Shown piece by piece: positions 1 to 8,055 of a stretch of DNA of 64,000 nt (positions are counted from its first letter, which is position 1; every line of letters begins with the position of its first letter). The translations under genes were made by a program, and so were the position numbers. Origin of the DNA: Mucilaginibacter sp. (GTDB lineage: Bacteria; Bacteroidota; Bacteroidia; Sphingobacteriales; Sphingobacteriaceae); NCBI RefSeq assembly GCF_028288225.1, contig NZ_JAQBOC010000033.1:101337-165336 (forward strand). Reading direction: 5' to 3'. The notes under the pieces are model-generated. The model saw nothing but the letters and a program-made list of their open reading frames with translations. It was not told the origin of the DNA and searched no databases.

Positions 1-218
1 AGCAAGCCTTAACAAAAGACTGGACAAAAGATAAGTATGCCCCCGCATGTGAAATGGAATCCTTCCCGATAGGTGAAATGCACAAATTTTGGCCGCAGCT
101 GATGATGCCAGAAGGCAGGATCTATTTTGCCGGCACCTATGCCGACAACATGAGTCGTGGGATGGAATCATGTATCCGGTCGGCGCAAAGGGTGGTTAAG
201 GAGATAAATGCAGTCTGA
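1..218 (+). CDS. C-terminal end of a flavin amine oxidase family protein (partial)
   Basis: Only the last 72 codons are in the window (frame starting at base 3, stop TGA at 216-218). The segment GRIYFAGTYADNMSRGME followed by a basic amphipathic end (SAQRVVKEI) is the typical C-terminal FAD-contacting stretch of monoamine-oxidase/phytoene-desaturase-like FAD-dependent oxidoreductases, where a glycine and small residues follow 'FAGE/T' and a helix of the form SGxRAAxxI closes the Rossmann fold. Substrate cannot be inferred. The following 98 bases hold degenerate repeats of CGGAAGTCGGAATG type and no gene. Confidence 0.6.
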   Translation, partial: QALTKDWTKDKYAPACEMESFPIGEMHKFWPQLMMPEGRIYFAGTYADNMSRGMESCIRSAQRVVKEINAV

Positions 219-300
219 TGTCGGATTTGCTTAATGCGGAAGTCGGAATGTTTTTCAATGCGGAAGTTGGAATGCCGATTTCGGAATTATTTGGTTTTGA
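217..300. repeat. Degenerate CGGAA/TTCGG word repeat after the amine oxidase stop
   Basis: Starting at the stop codon, the spacer holds GATGTCGGATTT, two copies of ATGCGGAAG(T)YGGAATG and CCGATTTCGGAAT. The same vocabulary (ATTTCGGATGTCGGATTT in complement) occurs between the tRNA and prs at 33551-33690, so both belong to one dispersed word family. No protein-coding potential was seen. Confidence 0.5.
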
Positions 301-316
301 ATTTTAAAGAACAATA

Positions 317-1045
317 ATGAAAAAAGGATCCAAACTGGTCTATTTGAATATTTTAGTTCCGTTAACATTATTTGTAGCAATAAATTTTTCTGCAACTTCC
401 ATAATCCGGCAGGAAAATCATCTGCCCGTAGTGAAGATCATTAACCCTAAAAACAACAGTACGTTTGATTGGGATACACAGGTTAATTACGAGATTAGTG
501 TTGCTGACAAAGAAGATGGTGATACAAAATATGATGAGCTAAATGCTAAGGAAGTTTTGCTGGAAGTAAGATATGCCGGCAATAAAGCCAAAGTGCAGGC
601 TATACTAAATAAAGGAGTTCAAAATGACCCGCCGGGTTTGGCTGTGTTACGAACATCCAATTGTTTTAATTGTCATAACTTTAATAGCAAGGCTATTGGT
701 CCATCTTTTAACGAGATTGCTGTTAAGTACACTACAACTGCGTCAAATGTTGATCTGCTGGTAAAACACATCCGGGAAGGCTCAACAGGTATTTGGGGCA
801 AGGAAACTATGCCAACTCACCCGGAACTATCGGCAGAAGAAGTGAAACGTACTGTTCAGTGGATCTTTAAATACGCGAAGGATACAGATGTAAGTTATTA
901 CGTTGGCACCACGGGTACCTTTCGTACAAAATTATCTGCTGCGGCCGGCAAAAAAGGTGTTTATATGCTTACTGCCAGTTATATGGACCATGGATTGAAA
1001 ATGGTTAAGCATTTAAAAGGGCAGGATGTAGTGGTATTAAGATAA
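317..1045 (+). CDS. Exported c-type cytochrome module protein
   Basis: 242 residues. An N-terminal hydrophobic segment (about residues 8-27) is followed by a PKD-like/Ig-like stretch (about 36-88, beginning LPVVKIINPKNNSTF), then a class I cytochrome c domain: C116-F-N-C119-H120 is the covalent haem site and M165 in ETMPTH is a plausible sixth ligand; IGPSF follows the CXXCH as usual. The last 50 residues (GVYMLTASYMDHG...DVVVLR) form a beta-rich tail. In Bacteroidota the same order, PKD then cytochrome c then this tail, is found at the C-terminus of large PQQ/sugar-dehydrogenase and ThuA-type proteins; here it is a stand-alone gene. Likely a periplasmic electron carrier for a dehydrogenase, possibly the amine oxidase upstream (inference). 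Confidence 0.75.
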   Translation: MKKGSKLVYLNILVPLTLFVAINFSATSIIRQENHLPVVKIINPKNNSTFDWDTQVNYEISVADKEDGDTKYDELNAKEVLLEVRYAGNKAKVQAILNKGVQNDPPGLAVLRTSNCFNCHNFNSKAIGPSFNEIAVKYTTTASNVDLLVKHIREGSTGIWGKETMPTHPELSAEEVKRTVQWIFKYAKDTDVSYYVGTTGTFRTKLSAAAGKKGVYMLTASYMDHGLKMVKHLKGQDVVVLR

Positions 1046-1118
1046 CTCGCGATACGAAAAAAGCTATTGATGGATTTAAATTTATAAGCGCTATATTTAA
1101 TTAACCAATTCCTTAGCT

Positions 1119-1889
1119 ATGAAGAAAATATTTTATTGCCTCCCTTTGTTTTTTATAATTAATACAGTTTTCGCCCAAAGCTTACTTCCCGGGAAACCGC
1201 TTGGCGACCCCGGCAAAATTTTAAAAGATGGTTTAAGCCTGGCCTATTATAACCGGGACTACTTAAAAACCACTGAGGATTTTACTGCTTTCGATGCCTC
1301 GTCAAAAGCAATAAGTAAAAAGAAATTTTTCCAGCTTTTTGCTACTGGCAGCTATCTCCCCATGCGGCTGTCAGGATCGGGTAATAGTTATCAGCTATAT
1401 AAGGTAAGCCTTAAAGTAAGAGATCATGTTTGGTCAACGCTCGCATATTATGGAAAAACAGGCTATGCGCATTATAAAATGGAAGGCAAAGAGTTTCCGG
1501 GTTTAAATTATAAAGATATTAATGGCAAAGTTTATAATCATGAAAATACAAAAGGGAAAATTGTAGTAATAAAATGCTGGTTTTTACATTGCCAGGCTTG
1601 TAATGAAGAGATCCCTGCATTAAACCAAGTTGTTGATCAATATAAAAATCGTAAAGACATAGTTTTTGTGAGCCTGGCTTTTGATCCTGAAGACAAGCTA
1701 AAAGCCTTTATGAAAGCACATGTTTTTAAGTATGCCCTTGTTCATGTTAAAGAATCATATATAGAAAAAGATCTTGGTACAAATGAATACCCCACCCATT
1801 ATCTGGTTAATAAACGAGGCCTAATTGCCAAGGTAGTTGGCAATGCGGATGAACTATCCATTGCGTTAAAAAACGAGGCTTCAAAATAA
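1119..1889 (+). CDS. Exported thioredoxin-fold (TlpA/AhpC-TSA-like) protein
   Basis: 256 residues with a signal peptide ending near FAQ (residue 20). The C-terminal half (from about 126) is a TlpA/redoxin domain: KGKIVVIKCWFLHC leads into the active-site pair C158-Q-A-C161, and P225 in EYPTHYLV is the conserved cis-proline. The N-terminal 120 residues are a poorly conserved domain typical of Bacteroidota TlpA-like proteins. The pair C-Q-A-C and export suggest a periplasmic thiol-disulfide reductase, perhaps supporting cytochrome maturation for the cytochrome c encoded just upstream; that link is inferred from neighbourhood only. Confidence 0.8.
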   Translation: MKKIFYCLPLFFIINTVFAQSLLPGKPLGDPGKILKDGLSLAYYNRDYLKTTEDFTAFDASSKAISKKKFFQLFATGSYLPMRLSGSGNSYQLYKVSLKVRDHVWSTLAYYGKTGYAHYKMEGKEFPGLNYKDINGKVYNHENTKGKIVVIKCWFLHCQACNEEIPALNQVVDQYKNRKDIVFVSLAFDPEDKLKAFMKAHVFKYALVHVKESYIEKDLGTNEYPTHYLVNKRGLIAKVVGNADELSIALKNEASK

Positions 1890-1903
1890 CCAACTGATAA
1901 TTT

Positions 1904-2893
1904 TTATTGAAGCTTATCGGTCATTTCAAAACGGTCAACTTCTTTTCGGCTCGATGGCTTTTTGTTAAATGCAGCATAGAACACATATTTTTTATTCTTG
2001 TCGAGTCCGGGCATCACTTTGCCTATCACTTTCCTGATCTGCATATTCTCGTTTTTAATTGCAGTTGTATCTTTTAAATTAATGGCAGATAAGTACTGGA
2101 CCATAGGGAAACTGCCTTTCTCATCTGTTTGATTAAAGATCCTTATTATCCGGGGTTTTGTAGGTACGTCCTTAAGAATGAAGGGAAACTTATACTTCTC
2201 ATTTGCCTCATTTACAATTTGCTCATAAAAGGAGTGAAGATCGGCTTCATCGGGGTATTGCCATATGTCAACCGGCTTGTTACAGATATTAGCTAAAGCT
2301 GCGGTATTTACCGCATCAATAAGGGAGCTTTTGCTATAGGCCTCTTTAGCCATTTTAAAAAGCTCCGGACCGGTTTTCCCATTAACGGTATAAGGCTCAA
2401 CATCTAATCCGCTGATTTTCCAGCCGTAGTTGAACTTGGAAAAGACAAGACTGATCAAAAATTCATTTTCGGAGTTATTGGGCAAAAAGAAAGCTATATA
2501 CATTTCTTTTTCAGTACCCTTATAAATAAGGCCATAGCTTTTTATTCCGCTGCCGGCCGGGCTTATGGTATCAGCATCATGGTATTTATTGATAATATAA
2601 TATTCGTCGAATAGGTTGTATTTGTAATCATTTAAATGATTGCTTATATGCTCTACTACCCGCTCTGTGTAAGTGTCTTCCTTCAAGTCCTTCGACATCA
2701 TAAATTTTAAACGTTTAAAATTATTGACTTTCAGGTATGTTAATGCCTCGTTACTAAGGTCATGAAGATCCGATCTTATGCCGGTTTCAATTTTTTCGTT
2801 CTTCCAGGTTCCGGGCTTGGTTACACAGCTTTGTAAAACAAATAACATCAACAAAAAAACAGGTAACTTAAGGTAAGGTTTATAGTGCTTCAT
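1904..2893 (-). CDS. Hypothetical lipoprotein
   Basis: 329 residues. The N-terminus has a basic start, a hydrophobic run and a lipobox LQSC with the lipidated cysteine at residue 23, so the mature protein is membrane anchored. The body has no family signature that I recognise; residues ~95-170 contain alternating beta strands (YIAFFLPNN, FLISLVFSKFNYGWKI) resembling the fold of DUF3887/NTF2-like lipoproteins, followed by a helical segment and a second small beta domain at the end. It is transcribed towards the thioredoxin-fold gene (15-base convergent gap) and away from the esterase. Function unknown. Confidence 0.7.
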   Translation of the reverse strand: MKHYKPYLKLPVFLLMLFVLQSCVTKPGTWKNEKIETGIRSDLHDLSNEALTYLKVNNFKRLKFMMSKDLKEDTYTERVVEHISNHLNDYKYNLFDEYYIINKYHDADTISPAGSGIKSYGLIYKGTEKEMYIAFFLPNNSENEFLISLVFSKFNYGWKISGLDVEPYTVNGKTGPELFKMAKEAYSKSSLIDAVNTAALANICNKPVDIWQYPDEADLHSFYEQIVNEANEKYKFPFILKDVPTKPRIIRIFNQTDEKGSFPMVQYLSAINLKDTTAIKNENMQIRKVIGKVMPGLDKNKKYVFYAAFNKKPSSRKEVDRFEMTDKLQ

Positions 2894-3070
2894 ATTAGGG
2901 TCTAAAGATAATAGTCTGCAGCCAATTTGCGATTATTTGAAACGTATATAATAGAAGGAATTGATATTTGTCAACCTTTTAAGGGTATCTGACGTAAGGT
3001 AAGAGTCCGCGGTTTTAAAAATAAATTTTTTAGTTCAGAACATAAGCTCCTTGATCAAGGTTAAACCCTT

Positions 3071-3628
3071 ATGCAAAATATTTTGTTTTTTGGCGATAGC
3101 CTTACCGCCGGCTATGGTCTGCGCAATGCAGCAATAGAATCGTTCCCGGCGCTTATTGGGCAAAAAATTGAAGCGGCAAAGCTTGATTATAAAATTATAA
3201 ATGCTGGCTTAAACGGTGACGCATCTGCAGGCGGTCTGCGGAGAATTGATTACTGGCTGAGCCAGCCAGTAAGTATTTTTGTGCTTGAATTGGGCATTAA
3301 TGATATTATTCGTGGTATAGCACCGTCAACAACTTTAAAAAACTTACAGGCAATAGCAGATAAAGTTAAGGCCAAGTATCCGCAGGTTAAAATTGCCTTA
3401 ATGGGGATGCAAATTCCGGCTTTTATCCATAGTCCGGTGGCAACACAGTTTAGAGATCTTTTCCATAGCCTGGCAAATTCCAATAAAATGAGTCTTGTGC
3501 CTTCCTTTTTGGATGGTGTCGCCGGAAAGCTCAACCTAAACCTGTCCGACCGCCTGCACCCCAATGCCGAAGGCTATAAGGTTATTGCAGACAATGTATG
3601 GCCGGTTATTCAAAAATTTATGATATAA
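3071..3628 (+). CDS. GDSL-family esterase/arylesterase (SGNH hydrolase, TesA-like)
   Basis: 185 residues. All SGNH blocks are visible: FGDSLTAGYG with nucleophile S10 (block I), G48 in NAGLNGD (block II), G75-I-N77-D78 (block III) and D160-x-x-H163 in LSDRLHPNAEGY (block V). The length and spacing match bacterial TesA-type lysophospholipase/arylesterases. An in-frame stop directly precedes the ATG (TAA at 3062-3064), so this start is firm and the protein has no signal peptide, unlike E. coli TesA; a cytoplasmic esterase is likely. Substrate unknown. Confidence 0.85.
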   Translation: MQNILFFGDSLTAGYGLRNAAIESFPALIGQKIEAAKLDYKIINAGLNGDASAGGLRRIDYWLSQPVSIFVLELGINDIIRGIAPSTTLKNLQAIADKVKAKYPQVKIALMGMQIPAFIHSPVATQFRDLFHSLANSNKMSLVPSFLDGVAGKLNLNLSDRLHPNAEGYKVIADNVWPVIQKFMI

Positions 3629-3691
3629 ACATGGCACAAACACACCGCTATAAAGGCATTATAGCACTTCTACTGACGTAGATTTTGTTGC

Positions 3692-3699
3692 TATTTTTG
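3692..3699 (+). promoter_or_regulatory. Candidate -7 element (TATTTTTG)
   Basis: TATTTTTG matches the Bacteroidota TAnnTTTG box and lies 16 bases before the ATG at 3716. A good TTTG box at the usual distance is not evident, so support is moderate. It favours translation of this locus originally starting at 3716 rather than at 3796. Confidence 0.3.
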
Positions 3700-3715
3700 A
3701 TAAAATCAAAAAGTT

Positions 3716-3838
3716 ATGGAAAGCAAATCACCACAAACGGAACCAGCTAATGAACATTTGGAAATCCTTGAAGCCAGGAAGATACTGAATGTAAAATGGT
3801 CAAATCTGACGATTCAAAATTTAAAGAGTTCTGCATGA
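3716..3838 (+). pseudogene. 5' part of a frameshifted pentapeptide-repeat gene
   Basis: An ATG at 3716 opens 40 codons ending ...LEARKILNVKWSNLTIQN and a TGA at 3836-3838. The peptide LEILEARKILNVKW looks like a real protein N-terminus. If one base is restored near 3803 (after the codons for KWS), it runs straight into the SDDSKFKE frame of the following reading frame. The most economical reading is a single-base deletion that split one gene of about 142 codons (3716-4143). A sequencing error would look the same. Confidence 0.5.
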
Positions 3839-4143
3839 ACAATGCAAGTATTGAAGACGTAAGTGCAACAGGCGTAAAAATAATGGACGCCAATTTAAGC
3901 GACCTGGAAATTGAAGGCGCACAACTTGGCGGCGCCTATATCCATAATATCGGAATGCCTCCTGAAGGTCACCCCGCTTATGACCCTGCCGCCAAACAAA
4001 GGCCCTTAAAGTTTGAGAATTGCGATCTTAATGGCAGCAACATAATAAATTGTGATCTCAGCAATGTAAATATTACCGAGTGTAATTTAACGGGAATGAA
4101 GATAAACGGGATTTTGGTGGAAGATCTGCTGAAAAAGATTTGA
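3796..4143 (+). CDS. Pentapeptide-repeat-like protein (probably the 3' part of a frameshifted gene)
   Basis: 115 residues. The body shows repeated A(N/D)L-type pentapeptides: MDANLSDLEI, AQLGGAYI, then FENCDLNGSNIINCDLSN and ITECNLTGMKI, which form a right-handed quadrilateral beta helix; a loop with GMPPEGHPAYDP separates two halves. This layout fits a small cytoplasmic pentapeptide-repeat family of Bacteroidota with no defined activity. The ATG at 3796 (or 3834) is poor as a start because the natural N-terminus appears to lie in another frame from 3716. Neighbours give no functional clue. Confidence 0.6.
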   Translation: MVKSDDSKFKEFCMNNASIEDVSATGVKIMDANLSDLEIEGAQLGGAYIHNIGMPPEGHPAYDPAAKQRPLKFENCDLNGSNIINCDLSNVNITECNLTGMKINGILVEDLLKKI

Positions 4144-4160
4144 ACCAGAATTTCACAAGG

Positions 4161-4179
4161 TTAAAGTTTTAAACTTTAA
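4161..4179. terminator. AT-rich palindrome between convergent genes
   Basis: TTAAAGTTT-T-AAACTTTAA is a perfect 9-base dyad lying between the pentapeptide gene (+) and the DUF5655 gene (-). Its place between two converging stop codons suggests a bidirectional transcription stop, though it lacks a GC stem. Confidence 0.4.
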
Positions 4180-4200
4180 AGCTATATCCAAACGATCCGA

Positions 4201-4614
4201 TCAACATCCGCTTTCATAAGCTATCTTCATGTACATTTTCACTTCATCGTTAATATCATCTTTAAAATACATGCGGAAATGATGATTGTAATCGTCGCTG
4301 CCGGGTACGGGCTTTATTTTGTTAAAGCATAAATTATCTTCATAAGCCTGTTTAAAGGGGAATACAACATCTACAAAGTTTTTACCAAGCTGTATAATAT
4401 ACGCAAATCTTTTTCGCGCAGCAAAGCTGATCATTGACTTTGCAGGATGCAGCCGCACATTGCCAATTTGTTTGTATTCGTTTACCAGGTGATCAAAAAG
4501 ATCAATGGTATGCTGTGTTTTGCCGTTCAGGAAATCAGCAAGGTCCTTATCCCTGCACGAGTGCACCTGGTTGGTATTTACAAATTCCTGTGAGCATAAA
4601 GGACAGATCCACAT
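4201..4614 (-). CDS. DUF5655-type protein with N-terminal zinc-ribbon-like motif
   Basis: 137 residues. The N-terminus has C4-x2-C7-x10-H18-x-C20 (WICPLC...VHSC), a compact metal-binding motif, followed by a helical/beta domain (about 35-137) with conserved-looking KSMISFAARKRFAYI and FVDVVFPF strands, matching the DUF5655 family of small cytoplasmic proteins seen in many Bacteroidota. Activity is unknown. A second copy of the same N-terminal motif, without the rest of the gene, is found at 59241-59312. Confidence 0.7.
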   Translation of the reverse strand: MWICPLCSQEFVNTNQVHSCRDKDLADFLNGKTQHTIDLFDHLVNEYKQIGNVRLHPAKSMISFAARKRFAYIIQLGKNFVDVVFPFKQAYEDNLCFNKIKPVPGSDDYNHHFRMYFKDDINDEVKMYMKIAYESGC

Positions 4615-4732
4615 GGCGGTAGGAGGTTAGAGTTCAGTTAGCCAAATATATAAAAAATGCGTCCCGGATCTCACCCCGGAACGCTTTCAACTAAACCTCA
4701 GATCACATGTGTGCAGATCTAAGCTCTTTATA

Positions 4733-4801
4733 GCGATGGTTCATGGTTGATAGTTCATAGAATAAATTTTCGGGACTAATCACTAATCCCCAACCCGTTG
4801 A
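4733..4801. repeat. Word repeats in the spacer after permease 1
   Basis: On the plus strand GGTTCATGGTTGATAGTTC is followed by ACTAATCACTAATCCCC and then the permease stop (TGA in complement at 4802). The words correspond to the ATGAACTATNAACCATGAAC and GTGATTAG vocabularies found in the other permease spacers. Confidence 0.5.
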
Positions 4802-7210
4802 TCACTCGCTTCGCAAACTTTTCACCGGATTTGTAAGCGCCGCTTTAAATGCCTCATAGCTCATAATTACAAAAGCAATTATTAACGATATGGAACCTGA
4901 TAATGCAAAGATCCACCAGGAGATTTCGGTTTTATAAGCAAAGCTCTGCATCCATCTATTCATAGCAAACCAGGCAAGCGGCGAAGCAATTAAAAAGGCA
5001 ATTAAAATTAGTTTTAAAAAGTCCTGTGCAAAAAGGGCCACCAATTGGTTTACTGATGCGCCTAATACTTTGCGAACCCCTAACTCTTTGATGCGCTGCT
5101 CAGCCGAGAACATAACTAACCCAAGTAAGCCCAGGCAGGAAATAATAATTGCCACTGCTGCAAATATGATTGACAACTGCGAAATGATCAACTCGCTGCT
5201 GTAAAGTTTTTTATATTCCTCGTCAACAAACTGGTACGAGAAGGGATAATCCGGGTTGGCACTTTTGTAAAGCGTCTCCAAGCTTTGCAATGCTTGTTTG
5301 GTTTGCCCTGGTTTTGTGCGGATCAGGAAAACGCCAAAATTTTCGCCCTCCTTAACATCTATCATTACCGGTAAAATAGCCTCATGGAGTGATTGGGTGT
5401 GATAATCTTTTAGCACGCCAATAATGTGACCCTTTTTATCCCAGGCAGATACCCATTGACCGATAGGGTTTTTCATTCCCATCTGCTTTACGGCGGCTTC
5501 ATTCACCAAAAATGCATCGATTGAATCAGTTGGGAAAGTATGCGAAAAATCGCGGCCCTGTACAATCTGCAGCCCCATCACTTTAACAAAATCAAACCCA
5601 ACTGAGGCAGGCTTGATGCTGACAACTGCATTTTTTTCTTTACCCTGCCATTTAATAGCATCCCAGTTAACCACAAAATCCATAGCATGAGGGGCCTCTG
5701 AACTGCGGTCAACCATTGTAATGCCCGGCATCTTCATCGCCTGTTCCTTAAATAATAAGTATTTGTTTTTATCAATAAGATTGCCTTCCACACGTATATA
5801 AATGAGGTTTTCGCGATTATAACCCAGGTGTGCATTTTGAACATAGTTTGTTTGCCGGGTAATTACAATAGTAGCAATCAGCAATATGATGGAAAGTGCA
5901 AACTGAAAAACCGTTAGCCCTTTGCGAAACCAAACAGCCCCCTGTGTAAAACGCAAAACACCTTTTAAAACGCTTGCCGGTTTTAATGATGACAGGTAAA
6001 GCGCCGGATAACTGCCGGCAATAAGCCCGGTAATTATCATTAATCCCGTTAATGCAGCCCAAAAGGATACCTGCCCTGCGGGAAACTCAAACTGTTTACC
6101 CGTGAAATTATTAAATGCTGGTAGAAGTGCGTACAACAGCACCACGGATAGCAGCATCGCCAAAAAAGAAAATAACAGCGATTCGCCAAAGAATTGAGCA
6201 ATGAGGTTGCCGCGGGTTGAACCAGCAACCTTGCGTACGCCAACCTCTTTTGCGCGCTTTACAGACCGGGCGGTTGCCAGGTTCATGAAATTGATGCAGG
6301 CTATTATCAGTATAAAAATAGCTACCTCGTTAAAGATGTTTACATATTCAATTCTGCCGCCTGCAGGTTTACCATTTACGAAAATATTGTGCAGATATTG
6401 GTTACCAAAACGCTGTAGGCCAACCTTGGTTTTAATATTCTGATTTTGAAAAAGGCTGGTTTGCATGTAGCTGTTGATCCTAGCTTCAGTTTTTGCAACA
6501 TCAGCCGTTTCTGAAAGCTGGACAAAAGTCCGGATATTGGATGAAGGAAAGTCGAGCAGTTTTTTCTGGGCTTCCCAGTTTAAAAGAAAATCAAATTGTA
6601 AGGAGCTTTTCGCCGTGATATTTTCAAAAACGCCGGTCACTAAAAAGGTTAGCTTGTTTTCAAAACGCATGCTTTGACCCATGGCTTTTTGAGGACTTCC
6701 AAAAAATATTTCGGCCAGTTTGCGGGATATGGCAATCCCCTTCATGTCTTTCAAAATGGTTTGCGGGTTACCGGCTGCCAACTTATAGCTAAACATCTTG
6801 AAGAAATCTTCCCCGGCACGCGAGCCCTCCAGCTTCATTTTCTTTTCGCCCGCCTGCAGCGTTTCCAAATGCCCCCAGGGTAGCTCATAACCGGTAGTAT
6901 ATAACGCGACGTTCTTTACTTCGGAGATAGCAGTTTTAAGATTCTCCAAAACAAAGACGTTTTGATTACTCATATATGAGGGGGTTTCATAACTGCCCGT
7001 TAATTGCCCGTTTGCAGCAACCGTTTTATAAACGGTGTACAAACTATTCCCGTTAGCGTGAAAATTATCGATGCTTTGCTCGTCCTGTACCCACAGGTAA
7101 ATAAACAGGCAACAGGTCATGCCTAAAGCAAGCCCAACCACATTTATTGCGGTGTGGGTTTTATGGCGAATGATGTTCCGCCAGCCGATCTTAAAAAAGT
7201 TTTTTATCAT
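4802..7210 (-). CDS. ABC transporter permease, double FtsX/MacB type (1 of 7)
   Basis: 802 residues. One N-terminal membrane helix (21-41), a MacB-type periplasmic core domain (about 43-285), a first FtsX domain with three helices (about 290-400) containing RAKEVGVRKVAGS (319-331), a further helix (~430-450), a second periplasmic domain, and a second FtsX domain containing EQRIKELGVRKVLGAS (~705). The chain is thus a fused pair of MacB/LolE-like permeases with eight helices. The E-x-G-V-R-K segments correspond to the cytosolic loops that contact the ATPase in MacB. It is the promoter-distal member of the minus-strand array and diverges clearly from members 3-6. No ATPase is encoded nearby; substrate unknown. 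Confidence 0.85.
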   Translation of the reverse strand: MIKNFFKIGWRNIIRHKTHTAINVVGLALGMTCCLFIYLWVQDEQSIDNFHANGNSLYTVYKTVAANGQLTGSYETPSYMSNQNVFVLENLKTAISEVKNVALYTTGYELPWGHLETLQAGEKKMKLEGSRAGEDFFKMFSYKLAAGNPQTILKDMKGIAISRKLAEIFFGSPQKAMGQSMRFENKLTFLVTGVFENITAKSSLQFDFLLNWEAQKKLLDFPSSNIRTFVQLSETADVAKTEARINSYMQTSLFQNQNIKTKVGLQRFGNQYLHNIFVNGKPAGGRIEYVNIFNEVAIFILIIACINFMNLATARSVKRAKEVGVRKVAGSTRGNLIAQFFGESLLFSFLAMLLSVVLLYALLPAFNNFTGKQFEFPAGQVSFWAALTGLMIITGLIAGSYPALYLSSLKPASVLKGVLRFTQGAVWFRKGLTVFQFALSIILLIATIVITRQTNYVQNAHLGYNRENLIYIRVEGNLIDKNKYLLFKEQAMKMPGITMVDRSSEAPHAMDFVVNWDAIKWQGKEKNAVVSIKPASVGFDFVKVMGLQIVQGRDFSHTFPTDSIDAFLVNEAAVKQMGMKNPIGQWVSAWDKKGHIIGVLKDYHTQSLHEAILPVMIDVKEGENFGVFLIRTKPGQTKQALQSLETLYKSANPDYPFSYQFVDEEYKKLYSSELIISQLSIIFAAVAIIISCLGLLGLVMFSAEQRIKELGVRKVLGASVNQLVALFAQDFLKLILIAFLIASPLAWFAMNRWMQSFAYKTEISWWIFALSGSISLIIAFVIMSYEAFKAALTNPVKSLRSE

Positions 7211-7302
7211 GATATTGGTTTATTAATTCACTTGTTTATTAGTGGCTTAGCTAATAGCTTCCAGCCGGATTATATCTAATTGACGTTTCTGATTTTCAAT
7301 CT

Positions 7303-7950
7303 CTAATCACTACTATTTACTACCAAATTCTTATATGCCCCTAATGAGCAGTTTCCCAGCCAGAAGCCTACCGACCCGGTTTTTAGTGCAGGATCAAGAT
7401 CTTTATAGAACATTACAGGTTTAGGCTGATTGTTTACAAAAACACTTATCTCACGGCCTTTAACAATGGCTTTTACATGAAACCAGGCTGTTAGCGGCAG
7501 GATTGCTTTTGCCTGGTATTTATCAGCTTCATAATCCCACCAGTTAAATTCTGCTTTCTTTTCGGGCATGTATTGCACTGCGTTGATAGTGCCCGAAGAG
7601 CCCGGCCTGAAGTAAAGCGTTTCATAATGATGAGCATCCTTTATCCGGAATGCAAAACCCACAAAGCCATGCTTTCCGCCTGGTGATGCCAGATCCATTT
7701 CGATTGTACCATCCTTAAAGTTCAAGGCTTTTGGATAAGCAACACTGGCTCCTTTAGCGTTTCCGAATTTCCGTTTCAGCAACAATGCTTTTGCACCCGA
7801 ATAGGAATCAAAAGCATAATCAAGGGTATCGGTTTTGGGTATTACCCATTCTGATGGTTTAATTAGCGTGTAATTATGCACCACCTGCTTTTGCTGTGCA
7901 AACAAGCAAGTGGTTGTAATGCTTAATAAGGTTATAATGTATGTTTTCAT
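7303..7950 (-). CDS. Secreted concanavalin A-like (LamG/DUF1080-type) fold protein
   Basis: 215 residues with signal peptide (cleavage near CLFAQ, residue 19). The rest reads as a jelly-roll: TIEMDLASPGG, FVGFAFRIKD, YETLYFRPGSSG, WFHVKAIVKGREISVFVNN and GSVGFWLGNCS are the alternating strands expected of concanavalin A-like/LamG or DUF1080 domains, which bind or cleave sugars. No catalytic acid pair can be assigned, so it may be a binding protein. It is a diverged paralogue of the next gene (same YET(L/I)YFRP strand). It lies between permeases 1 and 2 on the same strand; its TAG stop sits within a GTGATTAGAG intergenic word. Confidence 0.65.
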   Translation of the reverse strand: MKTYIITLLSITTTCLFAQQKQVVHNYTLIKPSEWVIPKTDTLDYAFDSYSGAKALLLKRKFGNAKGASVAYPKALNFKDGTIEMDLASPGGKHGFVGFAFRIKDAHHYETLYFRPGSSGTINAVQYMPEKKAEFNWWDYEADKYQAKAILPLTAWFHVKAIVKGREISVFVNNQPKPVMFYKDLDPALKTGSVGFWLGNCSLGAYKNLVVNSSD

Positions 7951-8055
7951 TCCTGGTAGTTTATTGGTTCAATTGTTCATGATTAATAATTCATAGCCGG
8001 AGCATGTCTTTCCGACTTCTGTCTTAACTAATCTCTGATCTCTAGTCTCTATCTT

